DNA from: a candidate division KSB1 bacterium
GTDB taxonomy: Bacteria > Zhuqueibacterota > Zhuqueibacteria > Residuimicrobiales > Krinioviventaceae
DNA: 64,000 nt
NCBI GenBank assembly: GCA_034521575.1
Contig: JAXHMJ010000001.1
Span: 327,282 to 391,281, forward strand
Reading direction: 5' to 3'
The position numbers and the translations under genes are program-made. The notes under the pieces are model-generated. The model was given only the letters and a program-made list of their open reading frames with translations, did no database searches and was not told where the DNA came from. Shown here in pieces: positions 40,817 to 49,813 of the stretch. How positions within the stretch are numbered: the stretch's first letter is position 1; each line of letters starts with the position of its first letter.

Positions 40817-41869
40817 TTAACAAATCCGCGGCAACTGTTCGCCGCTGAACATGTCCAGAATGCGGCTGCCGCCGTATCCGGTTTTCGTGATGACACGCGC
40901 CGGTTCCGGGCCGGTTACACTTCCGATCAGCGCCGCTTCACGTCCCAGCGGGTGTTGATGCAGGATGTCCAGAGTTCGGCTGGATTGATCCGGCGGCATA
41001 AACATGACGCAGCGGCCTTCGTTGGCGACGAACAGTGGATCAAACCCCAGCAGCTCGCAGGCCGCCTGCACCTCCGCGTGCACCGGAATCCCGGTCTGCT
41101 CAGTGTAAAGCTGTGATTCAGAGTCTGTGATAATTCCACCAGGGCGCTTGCCAGTCCGCCGCGCGTCAGATCGCGCAGACAATGCAGGGAAATCCCCGCA
41201 TTGATTAATTGCTGCACCAACTCATGCAGCGGCGCGCCGTCACTGGTGATGCTGCTTTCGAACTCGAGACCTTCCCGCTGCGCCAAAACAGCGATACCGT
41301 GGCGCCCCAGATCGCCATTGACCAGAATATGATCACCCGGCTGAATGGAAGCGGGCCGGATATCCAGATCATGGGTAATTTCACCGATCCCCGTGGTGTT
41401 GATATAGAGCTCCGGTTGTTCACGGCCGGATCGGTTCACCACTTTGGTGTCGCCGGTGATAATGTGCACCCCGGTGTTCTCACAAGCGTCGCGAATGCTG
41501 TTGGCCACCCGCCACAGGGTTTTCATGTCCAGACCTTCTTCAATAATGAATGCCAGACTCAGATACCGGGGCACGGCGCCACTCATGGCCAGATCATTGA
41601 CCGTGCCGTAAACCGCCAGAGACCCGATATCCCCGCCGGGATAAAACAGGGGATGAACCACATGTGAATCGGTGGTAAAAGCAATCCGACCGCTTGCGTT
41701 CAGCACAGCGCTGTCGTGTTCGGTGTTCAGGCTCGGGATTGGAAAACAGAGGCCGGAACATGCGGCTGATCAGTTGATGCGTGAGTTTGCCGCCGCCGCC
41801 GTGCGCCAGGACCACGCGCGGATAATCGTCAAGCGGGACAGGGCAGGAAAATGACTCGATGTTTTTCAT
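40817..41869 (-). CDS. hypE: Hydrogenase maturation factor HypE (two frame breaks)
   Basis: Reading from ATG 41869: [17 protein letters not shown], the HypE opening. Near 41700 the frame shifts, then [46 protein letters not shown] and [17 protein letters not shown] follow, the AIR-synthase-type ATP-binding core. Near 41115 the frame shifts again and the end reads [39 protein letters not shown] and GEQLPRIC. HypE converts the carbamoyl group on its C-terminal Cys to the cyanide ligand of NiFe hydrogenase; that Cys (PRIC) is present. About 350 codons, normal for HypE. No other hyp or hydrogenase gene is in view. The start has no strong binding site. Confidence 0.88.
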
Positions 41870-42148
41870 GACACAGACCACATTGTTGGGTTCACTGTCA
41901 TTCTTGAAATTAGTATACAAAATATAGCGCGATCAAACAACACCTATTTTTAACAATTATTCAAACCATCCTCGCAGGGCTTGAAAAATGATCAGTATGA
42001 TTCTATATGATCGAGGATATAATCATATCGACTGATAAATACAATATTGAAACTTTTTACTTACAAATATCTATCCCACAGACGCAAGCCGCAGAATAAC
42101 CACGACCCCGCCCACTCTCTCATCCCTATTCCCAATCCACATTTCTCC

Positions 42149-42179
42149 TTGTTTCTTGTTCTGAAAACCCGTAGATTTG
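42149..42179 (+). promoter_or_regulatory. Promoter of the acyl-CoA dehydrogenase gene
   Basis: TTG (42149-42151), 20 bases, TAGATTTG (42172-42179), 60 bases before the start. The surrounding ACATTTCTCCTTG and TTCATTTTGTAAAC recur in front of the ETF operon at matching positions. Confidence 0.65.
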
Positions 42180-42239
42180 AGGCCTGTTCATTTTGTAAAC
42201 CTGAAACTTGAATTTTGAAAACGATATACGAGGAACAAT

Positions 42240-44282
42240 ATGGAAACCTTGCGAACGCTTCCGGGGGATGATCTACGTGCGATGATGTGGCATTACGCGG
42301 ACCGTTTTGATCTGCAGATGCTCGTCCAATCCGTGCGCTCTGTGGCGCGCGGCGCTGTGGCCACAGCGGTGGCCAACGGCGCGCGCAACACGCACGAGTG
42401 GACTGCTGATAAAGAAAATCTGCTCAACGCCTTTGACGATTCCGGTGTCACCGCCTTGTTCATGGAGCCCGAACACGGCGGTTATATTGCCGGTCCCAAG
42501 AATCTGGCATTGGCCATTGCCGCATTCGAGCTGTCCTGGGTGGACGGCGGCGCGGCCACCGGCAGTCTGGCCGGCAACCTGGCGCTGGAACCCATTCACG
42601 AACGCGGCACTGAAGAACAAAAAGCCGAATATATGGGCTGCGCCGTTCCGCCGCAGCCGGGCGAGGAGCGGAAAATCAAGCGCGGCGCGTTCGGTCTGAC
42701 CGAGCCGCTGCCGTATGTGGGCGTGGAAACCGGTATGCTCAGCGGCAAGCTGCGCGTGGACGACTGGAAAGACGGCGAAGAACCGATGCTGCACGTGGAA
42801 AAACGCGGCCGCTTTATCACCAATATGGATTTTGCCAACTTTGTCTGTGCGGCTGTAGAAAGCGACGACGAGCGCATCAAGGGCAGCTGTATGATCATCG
42901 TGGAAGAAACCGATCCCGGCACCTATGACCGCGGCGCGCCCACGTTGAAACTGGTGCACCAGCTGTCCTCCACCCGCGATCCCATTATCAGCGCCAAAGT
43001 TCCGGCGAACCGCATTATCGGCGGATATCATATTGTCGACGGCGTGATCGTGCCCAAATTCAATCACTCGCAGGTGATCGATGCGGTGTTCAAACGCACG
43101 CGCGTCACCGTCGGTTTGATGACCTCGGCCAAACTGCTGTCCGCAATCGAACCGATTATCCGTTACCAGCGCACGCGCTTCCGCGGCGGCGAACTGGAAC
43201 CCGGTTCTCCCCGTTACGAATACGGCATTCAGCAAAAAGACGATGCTGTGCAGCGCACTGCCGCCATCTGGGCCGCCGGCGAAGCCGCCTCCTCCATGGG
43301 ATTCGAAGGCGCCAGGGTGTTTGATGATCTGGATCCCCTGGAAAAAGAAAAAATGCGCCGGTTTGACGAACAGGGCATCTCCGGACGCGCCGAGCTGCGT
43401 GAACTGCGCAATCATGAAAAAGACGCCATTGAATTTATTGAACGGGACAGCAAAGGTGAGTGCAACGACCGCTATCAGGAGCTGTCGCAGGACAGTCTGG
43501 TGCAGTATATTGTCACGGATTCGTTGGCCAACGTCTTGTGTCCCGCGGTCAAGCTCTGGAACACCGGTGTCGGCGCCACCATGATGCGCGAAGCGGTGTC
43601 GCTGATGGGCGGCTATGGCATTACCGAAGATTGTCCCGGATTCCTCGGCCAGAAATGGATGGACGCGCAGCTGGAGGCCACTTATGAAGGTCCGGAAGCC
43701 GTACAGCGGCGGCAATTGACCTTTACCATGGCCACCCCCGTGTTCCAGGCGCATGTGGATGCCTGGGTGCGAAAGCTCGAAGCGGTGGGCGAAACACGTC
43801 CGGAAACCGGCGCTCTGGCGGTCGCCAAAGGTCTGCAAATGTGGCAGTCGGTACTGAACACGCTCAAAAGCAGCAAGGATGAAAACGGGCAAAAGCTTTA
43901 CAGCAGCAACCGTCACGGCGTCACCTTTCCGCTCACGGACGCGTTCTGCTGGCTGGCTGCGGCTTATTACCAGATCCGCGACGTCATGACGCTGGCGGAA
44001 GAAGGGGCAAACCATCCGTCCGTGGCCGAAGGTCTGGAAGGCAATGTGAACTTTTTCAGCGACCTGTGTATGATTCAGGCATCGCGCAGTGTCGGCGAAG
44101 CCGCGCGATTCTGCAACGAGGTGTTTTACGGCTATCCGGTCGCGGACCGCGATGACGCTGAATTCCTGCAGCTCAAGAGCGAAGCGGAAAAAGCAGTCGC
44201 CGGAGTCGGCCCGGCCAAAGAACGCGCCGGCAAAGCGCTGATGACCGTGATGATTCCGGAAGCCCTGGATTATCCGATGTGA
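42240..44282 (+). CDS. Large acyl-CoA dehydrogenase
   Basis: 680 residues, intact. ACAD fold with FGLTEPLPYVGVETG (FAD/substrate region; normal ACADs have LTEPxAGSD), TRDPIISAKVPANRIIGG, a long insert (about 330-430), and MREAVSLMGGYGITEDCPGF followed by TYEGPEAVQRRQL. The Glu in this YEG motif (43686-43688) is the expected catalytic base. About 150 extra C-terminal residues (LTDAFCWLAAAYYQIRDVM, MIQASRSVGEAARF) resemble the C-terminal helical domain of long-chain ACADs. It should oxidise an acyl-CoA and pass electrons to ETF, whose genes follow 3.7 kb downstream under a matching promoter. Substrate length is not predictable. Confidence 0.9.
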   Translation: METLRTLPGDDLRAMMWHYADRFDLQMLVQSVRSVARGAVATAVANGARNTHEWTADKENLLNAFDDSGVTALFMEPEHGGYIAGPKNLALAIAAFELSWVDGGAATGSLAGNLALEPIHERGTEEQKAEYMGCAVPPQPGEERKIKRGAFGLTEPLPYVGVETGMLSGKLRVDDWKDGEEPMLHVEKRGRFITNMDFANFVCAAVESDDERIKGSCMIIVEETDPGTYDRGAPTLKLVHQLSSTRDPIISAKVPANRIIGGYHIVDGVIVPKFNHSQVIDAVFKRTRVTVGLMTSAKLLSAIEPIIRYQRTRFRGGELEPGSPRYEYGIQQKDDAVQRTAAIWAAGEAASSMGFEGARVFDDLDPLEKEKMRRFDEQGISGRAELRELRNHEKDAIEFIERDSKGECNDRYQELSQDSLVQYIVTDSLANVLCPAVKLWNTGVGATMMREAVSLMGGYGITEDCPGFLGQKWMDAQLEATYEGPEAVQRRQLTFTMATPVFQAHVDAWVRKLEAVGETRPETGALAVAKGLQMWQSVLNTLKSSKDENGQKLYSSNRHGVTFPLTDAFCWLAAAYYQIRDVMTLAEEGANHPSVAEGLEGNVNFFSDLCMIQASRSVGEAARFCNEVFYGYPVADRDDAEFLQLKSEAEKAVAGVGPAKERAGKALMTVMIPEALDYPM

Positions 44283-44427
44283 TGCAATGTAATAAAATCT
44301 GAGATATCCATATTTATTTTGCCCGGTTCAATGATCAATGGTTGTGCCGGGCATTTTCTTGGAGAATAGTGGTTGGGGAATCGGGAACAGGAGAAATTCC
44401 TGCTGTTTTGCAAAGGGTCGAGGCAAA

Positions 44428-44461
44428 AAAACGGCGGATTCTTTCGAGAATCCGCCGTTTT
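44428..44461. terminator. Bidirectional terminator with TTCG tetraloop
   Basis: Perfect stem AAAACGGCGGATTCT / AGAATCCGCCGTTTT closed by a stable TTCG loop. It lies between the convergent acyl-CoA dehydrogenase and the 56-residue membrane protein gene, and has A/T runs on both sides. Confidence 0.85.
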
Positions 44462-44465
44462 ACAT

Positions 44466-44636
44466 CTATAAACCCTTGAGGACAGTGCCGAGAAACAGCA
44501 GGACATATCCGACAAGCACAAACCAGAAAGCGTTGACGCTGACAAACGGAATGGCGATAAAGGTAGATAGCAAACCGAGTGCCGCTAAGATCAGGGAAAT
44601 CAACCAAACCATCTTGGTCGGGGCTGAAACTTTCAT
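44466..44636 (-). CDS. Small two-helix membrane protein (56 residues)
   Basis: ATG at 44636 preceded by GTGGAGGTATC. The product starts MKVSAPTKMVWLISLILAAL and has two membrane helices (about 8-30 and 36-54) with a short loop IPFVSVNAF, ending GTVLKGL. It ends directly at the bidirectional terminator. The strong ribosome binding site, correct hydrophobic pattern and terminator argue for a real gene, although the frame is short. No function is known to me. Confidence 0.7.
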   Translation of the reverse strand: MKVSAPTKMVWLISLILAALGLLSTFIAIPFVSVNAFWFVLVGYVLLFLGTVLKGL

Positions 44637-45320
44637 GATACCTCCACTGTTTTATTAAAGGGTGTCTATACGATTAATGCAGCTTTTAATATCACAAAAT
44701 AAACATATTCAATCAAATAGTACTGAATTAAAGTGTGAATGTCAAGATAAAATATGGTTTGGATCAACATTTTAGGCTGGCGATGATACACTATGACCGG
44801 GTTTTCGTTTTGTTGCAGAACTGATTTTGTAACGCAGAGGTCACCGCGGCTGCAGAGAAAGAGATAACATTTCAACGCCGAGTTCGCATAGCAAGCAGAG
44901 GAAAGCATTATTTTAATTATGCGTTTTTTTTAGACCTGTGAATGAACCACGAACCTGAGGATTCCAGAGAGAGTGGCTTTTTGGCGTTTATCCGCGGTCT
45001 ACCTTATTTTTGTCTTTTTCTCTGCGTTGGGGGTGTAAGAAACACGACCGCACCATAAAACCGGTAACCGCTCAACAATCTGCAAGGTTTGTCTGTAAAA
45101 ATTAGTCTTAAATTAAAATAATTCAATTATATAAAGTCTTGTAAAACAGAACGTACTGCAGTACGTTTTGTTGTTGATCCCCTCTGTAATCCCGATTTGT
45201 GGTACGATATTCATTAATCGTGAGATGAAATATATCCTCAATTTCAGCATTTCGCCGATCAGGTTGCAGTTTACCCATAGAGTTTGTACATTCCAATTAT
45301 CATACACCTGAAAGGTAATC
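44637..45320. other. Intergenic stretch, no supported gene
   Basis: About 680 AT-rich bases between divergently read genes. The segment 44820-45040 contains scattered AACGCAGAGG / CTCTGCG-type words but no coherent reading frame. Promoters for 44636 (minus) and 45321 (plus) must lie at the two ends. No RNA gene was recognised. Confidence 0.4.
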
Positions 45321-45857
45321 TTGAAACTCCTCGTCCTCGACATTGATGAAACCCTGGTGCATGCCCGGGAAATCCCGCTGGATCGCGAAGCGGATTTCAA
45401 AACGAGTTTGTATCACGTGTACAAGCGCCCGTACGTGGATGAATTTCTGCAATACTGCAGAGAACACTTTAAAGTGTCTATATGGACCACGGGCGGATCG
45501 GACTATGCCAGGCAGGTGGTTGAAGCATTGTTCGGCGGGGATTACCCCCTGGAATTTCTGTGGGCCTCGGAACGCTGTACGCGCAAATACGATGCGGAGC
45601 GGCAGCAGCCCTATGTGATCAAAAACCTGCACAAACTCAGGAAAAAGGGGTATCGTCTGGAACAGGTCATCATGGTTGACGACACGCCGGGTAAACTGGA
45701 GAAAAATTACGGCAACCTGGTGGCGGTGACGGAATGGACCGGCGATCCCGGGGACCGGGAACTGCTGCATTTGATTCAGTATCTGAGGGTCTTGAAAGAC
45801 GTTGAGAATATCAGAACCGTTGAAAAACGCAATTGGCAGGCGGAATATAATATATGA
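45321..45857 (+). CDS. FCP1/NIF-type HAD phosphatase
   Basis: 178 residues from TTG 45321, eight bases after AAAGG; translation from TTG gives MKLLVLDIDETLVH. The DxDxT motif (Asp7, Asp9) provides the nucleophile and acid. YKRPYVDEFLQYCREHFKVS and IWTTGGSDYARQVV match the second motif (Thr in WTTG). The Lys of motif III and VIMVDDTPGKLEKNYGN (motif IV) are present. The family acts on phosphoproteins in eukaryotes (CTD phosphatase); bacterial roles are unknown. It lies between acyl-CoA dehydrogenase and the ETF operon but has its own start region. Confidence 0.85.
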   Translation: MKLLVLDIDETLVHAREIPLDREADFKTSLYHVYKRPYVDEFLQYCREHFKVSIWTTGGSDYARQVVEALFGGDYPLEFLWASERCTRKYDAERQQPYVIKNLHKLRKKGYRLEQVIMVDDTPGKLEKNYGNLVAVTEWTGDPGDRELLHLIQYLRVLKDVENIRTVEKRNWQAEYNI

Positions 45858-45900
45858 CAGGCTGTTTAAGACAATTGTAAAACGGAATCGAGCTTCCTTC

Positions 45901-45966
45901 GAGTAGGTAGTATAAAGTAAATAGTAAAAAGAAAGCTACCTACTTTTTACTATTTACTCCCTACTC
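45901..45966. repeat. Long AT-rich inverted repeat
   Basis: GAGTAGGTAGTATAAAGTAAATAG... pairs with ...CTATTTACTCCCTACTC, with about 15 matching bases in the core (GTAAATAGTAAAAAG / CTTTTTACTATTTAC) and a further GTAGGTAG/CTACCTAC overlap. It can form a large hairpin 12 bases before the ETF promoter. No gene. Confidence 0.6.
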
Positions 45967-45978
45967 TAACATTTCTCC

Positions 45979-46009
45979 TTGAATTTATACGCAAAAACCC
46001 CTATATTTG
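45979..46009 (+). promoter_or_regulatory. Promoter of the ETF operon
   Basis: TTG (45979-45981), 20 bases, TATATTTG (46002-46009), about 117 bases before the ETF-QO start. It shares ACATTTCTCCTTG and the segment after the -7 box with the acyl-CoA dehydrogenase promoter. TAnnTTTG is the Bacteroidota -7 consensus. Confidence 0.65.
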
Positions 46010-46125
46010 AAGTCGATTCATTTTTTAACAGGCGGAGGCTCCGCTGTATTCCTTTAACTGAATATTAAGCAAATTCCGCCCGGTACAGACTCCGGGCTGT
46101 ATCATTAACCTGAAGAGCAGTAATT

Positions 46126-47973
46126 ATGGACGAGCAACGACAAGCTATAGATGTGGATATCGCCTGTGTGGGATTCGGACCGGCAACCGCCGGATTTCTC
46201 AGCACTCTGACCCCGCATCTGATGAATAAAGACGGCACCCCGAATCTGGAAAGCGCAAAGATGCCGGGTATGCCCCTGCAAATCATGTGCTACGAACGCG
46301 CCGACGATATCGGATTCGGTGTCTCCGGCGTGGTGTCCAAAGCCGACTCTATCCGCAGAACCTTTCCCGAGCTCAAGCCCGAAGATATTCCGATGACCTC
46401 GGATATTCACAAAGAAAAACTGGTGTATCTCAAAGATACGCACGGCGCCAGTCGGCGCAGCGGCGCGCACAAGGTTCTGGACGGGTTTTTGAATCTGTTC
46501 AACTGGCTGCCGTTTTTCAAAAACAATGCGGTGGAATTTCCCTATATCCCCGGCCCCATGAAAAAAGACGGCGGTTTGATTTTCTCCATGGGACAGTTTA
46601 CCCAGTGGGCCGGACAGCAGATCATGGGCACCGGTATGGTGCAGATCTGGCCGGGAACGCCGGTGAGTGAGGCCCTGTTTGAGGGTGACGCGGTCAGGGG
46701 CATCCGGCTCATGGACCAGGGCACGGACAAGAACGGCGCTCCGGATGCCGGATACATGCCGGGTATGAATGTGAACGCGGATCTGACCGTGATCGGTGAC
46801 GGTCCGGTGGGAGCTGTGGGAACAGCACTGAATGAAAAACTGGGCATGCCTGACGGTCACGAGATCAAGGACTGGGCTGTGGGTATGAAAATGGTGGTGG
46901 AACTGCCGATATATTCCAAACTCGAGGCCGGTACCGTGATTCACACCATTGGTTATCCCGAGCCCGAGATTTTCGGATTTTTATATGTGCATCCGGACCA
47001 TACCGCGTCCATGGGCATTTTCGTGCCGTCGTGGTTCAACAGTCCGGTGCGTTCCAGTTACCGCTATCTGCAGCACTGGATGATGCACCCGTATCTGTGG
47101 CCGGACCTCAAGGGCGGCAAGCTGAAATCCTGGGGCGCCAAATCCATCCAGGAATCCGGCAAGCACGGCGAGCCGTTTTGGGTCGGCGACGGGTTTGCGC
47201 GCATCGGCGAGGGCTCCGGCAGCACCAATATCTTTTTAAACTCCGGCGTGGACGAAGCCTGGGGCACGGGCGCGATGCTGGCCGAGGCGGTGATCGATCT
47301 GGCCAAAAACAAAAAATCCTTAACAAAAGACAATCTCGAGGCCGCGTATGTGCAAAAACGCAGGCAGAGCAAAATGGACAAACAGGCCCAAACCGCCACG
47401 GGTTCGCGCGATGGATTCCAAAAGGGCTTTTTCCGCGGTATGCTGGGGATGGGCCTGACCCTGATCAGCGGCGGACGACTGCGCTATCCGGCAACGGCGC
47501 GCGCTTCGCATGAACGCGAGGACGACATGTCGGCGTTTTACAAAGGCCGCATCTCTCGGGATGAATTGATCACCCTGCGCGACGGTGCGTACCGCAAAGG
47601 TCAGTCTGCTGCTGATGCGGTGCTGACCCGTGCCGGATGGCCCGAGATCCCCTATGACGGCGAGCTGTTGATGACGCATCAGGATGCTCTGTTTGCCGGC
47701 GGCAAGGTTCAGGCTCCGGCGGGATTCAAGGATCATGTGACCTTTATTTATCCGGATATATGCAAAACATGTGAACATAAACTGTGTATTGAAAATTGTT
47801 CCGGTCAGGCCATCACGCCCGGCGAAAACGGCGTGCCGGTGTTTGACCGGGAAAAATGCGTGCACTGCGGCGCCTGTTACTGGAATTGTGTGAAAACCGT
47901 TCCCGAGGATACAGAAACCACCAATGTGTCGTTTCAGGCCGGCGCCGGTGGTCTGCACTCGGTTGAAAATTAG
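46126..47973 (+). CDS. Electron transfer flavoprotein-quinone oxidoreductase
   Basis: 615 residues, intact. The N-terminal FAD-binding segment is VDIACVGFGPATAGFLSTL, a somewhat altered GxGxxG. A second flavin strand reads NADLTVIGDGPVGAVG. The middle part has IGYPEPEIFGFLYVHPDHTA and the FAD-closing WVGDGFARIGEGSGSTNIFL. The C-terminus is a ferredoxin-like domain with CKTCEHKLCIENC and CVHCGACYWNC; the first set holds one 4Fe-4S cluster as in mitochondrial ETF-QO, and the second Cys set may hold another or complete it. The protein takes electrons from ETF and gives them to membrane quinone. It is followed after 15 bases by etfB. Confidence 0.9.
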   Translation: MDEQRQAIDVDIACVGFGPATAGFLSTLTPHLMNKDGTPNLESAKMPGMPLQIMCYERADDIGFGVSGVVSKADSIRRTFPELKPEDIPMTSDIHKEKLVYLKDTHGASRRSGAHKVLDGFLNLFNWLPFFKNNAVEFPYIPGPMKKDGGLIFSMGQFTQWAGQQIMGTGMVQIWPGTPVSEALFEGDAVRGIRLMDQGTDKNGAPDAGYMPGMNVNADLTVIGDGPVGAVGTALNEKLGMPDGHEIKDWAVGMKMVVELPIYSKLEAGTVIHTIGYPEPEIFGFLYVHPDHTASMGIFVPSWFNSPVRSSYRYLQHWMMHPYLWPDLKGGKLKSWGAKSIQESGKHGEPFWVGDGFARIGEGSGSTNIFLNSGVDEAWGTGAMLAEAVIDLAKNKKSLTKDNLEAAYVQKRRQSKMDKQAQTATGSRDGFQKGFFRGMLGMGLTLISGGRLRYPATARASHEREDDMSAFYKGRISRDELITLRDGAYRKGQSAADAVLTRAGWPEIPYDGELLMTHQDALFAGGKVQAPAGFKDHVTFIYPDICKTCEHKLCIENCSGQAITPGENGVPVFDREKCVHCGACYWNCVKTVPEDTETTNVSFQAGAGGLHSVEN

Positions 47974-47988
47974 AATGGAGATATAGAT

Positions 47989-48795
47989 ATGTCAGGATAT
48001 CAAATCATTGTCTGCGGCAGTGTGGTGCCGGACCCGTTGCAGTCACTGGTTCCCCAGGACACCCCGAACGGACCGGGACTCAAGAACGAGATGATGCTGC
48101 CGCACGTACTCGATCCCTGGGCGGGACACGCCCTGTACGAAGCGGCGAATCTGGCCAAGACCGTCGCCGACAGCAAGGTCTGGCTGGTGAGTCTGGGACC
48201 CAAAGCCAAACTGCAGCAGGTCATGATGACCATTGCACAAAAAGTGCCGTTCGATCTGGTGGCCGTGGATGCGCCGGCCGGCGGATTTACCGATTCGGTG
48301 CAGACAGCGAAACATCTCAGTCAGGCGATCAAAGCCATACCGGACCTGGATTTGTCCCGGGTGCTGCTGTTCGGCGGCTGGGAATCGGCGTCGCGCGCCG
48401 GCGGTACGACTTTGCAGATACTCGGCGAGCAGCTGGGCATCACGGATCAATTTCAGGGGGTGGACGAACTCGCGATTCAGGATGACGGATCGCTGCGAAT
48501 TCTGGAGCGCATTCAGGGAGGACAGCACCAGATTTCCGTATGCGCGGGCGCGCCCGCGGTACTCGGCTGGGCCACCGGCAATCTTCCGGAACCGCCCAAC
48601 AATCCCCAGGTGGGCATGGTCAATATGCGCACGGTGATGCCGGCGGTGCAGAAAGCACAGACCGCGGACATGAGCAATGATTCGCTGTCGTTCGAAAACG
48701 TCGAGCAACCGGTTCAGAAACGCGATACGCAGATCGTCAAAAACAAACCGGAAAAAGACATCGCTGAAGAACTGGCCAAATGGATCAAAGAATAA
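47989..48795 (+). CDS. etfB: Electron transfer flavoprotein beta subunit
   Basis: 268 residues, ATG after ATGGAGATATAG. QIIVCGSVVPDPLQ at the start, LDPWAGHALYEAANLAK, then WLVSLGPKAKLQQVM (nucleotide-binding strand) and VLLFGGWESASRAGGTTLQI (the region holding AMP in EtfB) are the family marks. The C-terminal arm (about 215-268), rich in charged residues, wraps around EtfA in known structures. The operon order is ETF-QO, etfB, etfA. Confidence 0.9.
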   Translation: MSGYQIIVCGSVVPDPLQSLVPQDTPNGPGLKNEMMLPHVLDPWAGHALYEAANLAKTVADSKVWLVSLGPKAKLQQVMMTIAQKVPFDLVAVDAPAGGFTDSVQTAKHLSQAIKAIPDLDLSRVLLFGGWESASRAGGTTLQILGEQLGITDQFQGVDELAIQDDGSLRILERIQGGQHQISVCAGAPAVLGWATGNLPEPPNNPQVGMVNMRTVMPAVQKAQTADMSNDSLSFENVEQPVQKRDTQIVKNKPEKDIAEELAKWIKE

Positions 48796-48806
48796 AAGGA
48801 TTTACT

Positions 48807-49808
48807 ATGAAAATACTGGTTTTATCCCATACAGAAGAGAATAAACTGCCGGACGCGGCGCGGGAAGCGCTGACCGCCGCAAAACAGCTCGGACCGGTGA
48901 GCTTTGGACTCTGGGGTGCGAACACGCAGGATGCGGCCAATGCTCTGGCTGACGCCGACGCTGAAAAGGTGTATGTTGTAACCGGAGAGGAATTTGATGC
49001 GCCGCGTTATTCAACGGATATCGCCGCGGCAGAAGCGCTGGTCAAGGCCTCGGGAGCCGATGTGATCGTCGCCGGACACACCCCGCGTACAGCGCGGATT
49101 CAGGGCGGACTGGCCGCACGCCTGGACGGCGTGGTGGACACGCACGTATCAGGTCTGAACGCAGACGCTGACGCCATCAGCGCCACGCGCTGGTTCTACC
49201 GTCAGCGTATTAAAGCCGATGTCAAGCGCGCCAATCGTCCCTGGATCATCGGCGTGGATGCCGGCGTGTTTGAGCCGTTCAGCGGTTCTGACGGCCAGGT
49301 CGAGGTGCAGCAGGTCAGTGTGGAGGTGACCGACCAAATGACCCGCACAAAAGTCAAGGGTATTGCCAAACCCGAATCCGATGAACAGACCATCCAACCG
49401 GACGCGGAACTGCTGCTGGTGGCAGGCGCCGGCTGGACCAAACAGCAGGCCGAAGGCGGTATCAAAGTGGATCAGGCCGCGGATTTGATTCTGGATGTAC
49501 TCAGGAAAAGCGGCGCGTCACTGGGCGGCACCAAATCCATGGTGGATATGGAGAGTGAAGGTCAGAAAACTTTGCACTTTATGACACACATGAACCAGAT
49601 CGGTCAGACCGGATCGACACCGCGTCATAAAAAAGGTCTGGCAACCTGCTGTCACGGTGAAGAACCACACGTGGTCGGATGGCGGTTTATCAATGAACGC
49701 CGCGCCATCAATCTGGACGCCAACTGCGGCTGGGCGCACGGCAAAGCTGATGTGCTGTATATCGCGGATGCGTTCAAGGTCATGGACGAGCTGCGCAAGC
49801 TGTTATAA
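48807..49808 (+). CDS. etfA: Electron transfer flavoprotein alpha subunit
   Basis: 333 residues. I chose ATG 48807, nine bases after AAAAGGA, which gives MKILVLSHTEENKLPDAARE; an earlier in-frame start lies inside etfB. N-terminal domain: LTAAKQLGPVSFGLWG and DVIVAGHTPRTARIQGGLAARL. The C-terminal FAD domain has the variants GAGWTKQQAEGG, SLGGTKSMVD and QIGQTGS, where usual EtfA proteins have GGRG, GASRAAVD and QVGQTG. It ends FKVMDELRKLL. It pairs with EtfB to bind FAD and carry electrons from acyl-CoA dehydrogenase to ETF-QO. Confidence 0.88.
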   Translation: MKILVLSHTEENKLPDAAREALTAAKQLGPVSFGLWGANTQDAANALADADAEKVYVVTGEEFDAPRYSTDIAAAEALVKASGADVIVAGHTPRTARIQGGLAARLDGVVDTHVSGLNADADAISATRWFYRQRIKADVKRANRPWIIGVDAGVFEPFSGSDGQVEVQQVSVEVTDQMTRTKVKGIAKPESDEQTIQPDAELLLVAGAGWTKQQAEGGIKVDQAADLILDVLRKSGASLGGTKSMVDMESEGQKTLHFMTHMNQIGQTGSTPRHKKGLATCCHGEEPHVVGWRFINERRAINLDANCGWAHGKADVLYIADAFKVMDELRKLL

Positions 49809-49813
49809 ACATC

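Noticed and set aside
42273..44015. 580-codon open frame on the minus strand
   Set aside because: It is the antisense of the acyl-CoA dehydrogenase gene, whose sense product has clear motifs. The frame is long only because of the GC-rich codon use of that gene.
46105..46944. 279-codon minus-strand frame
   Set aside because: Antisense to the ETF-QO gene; no binding site or recognisable motif.
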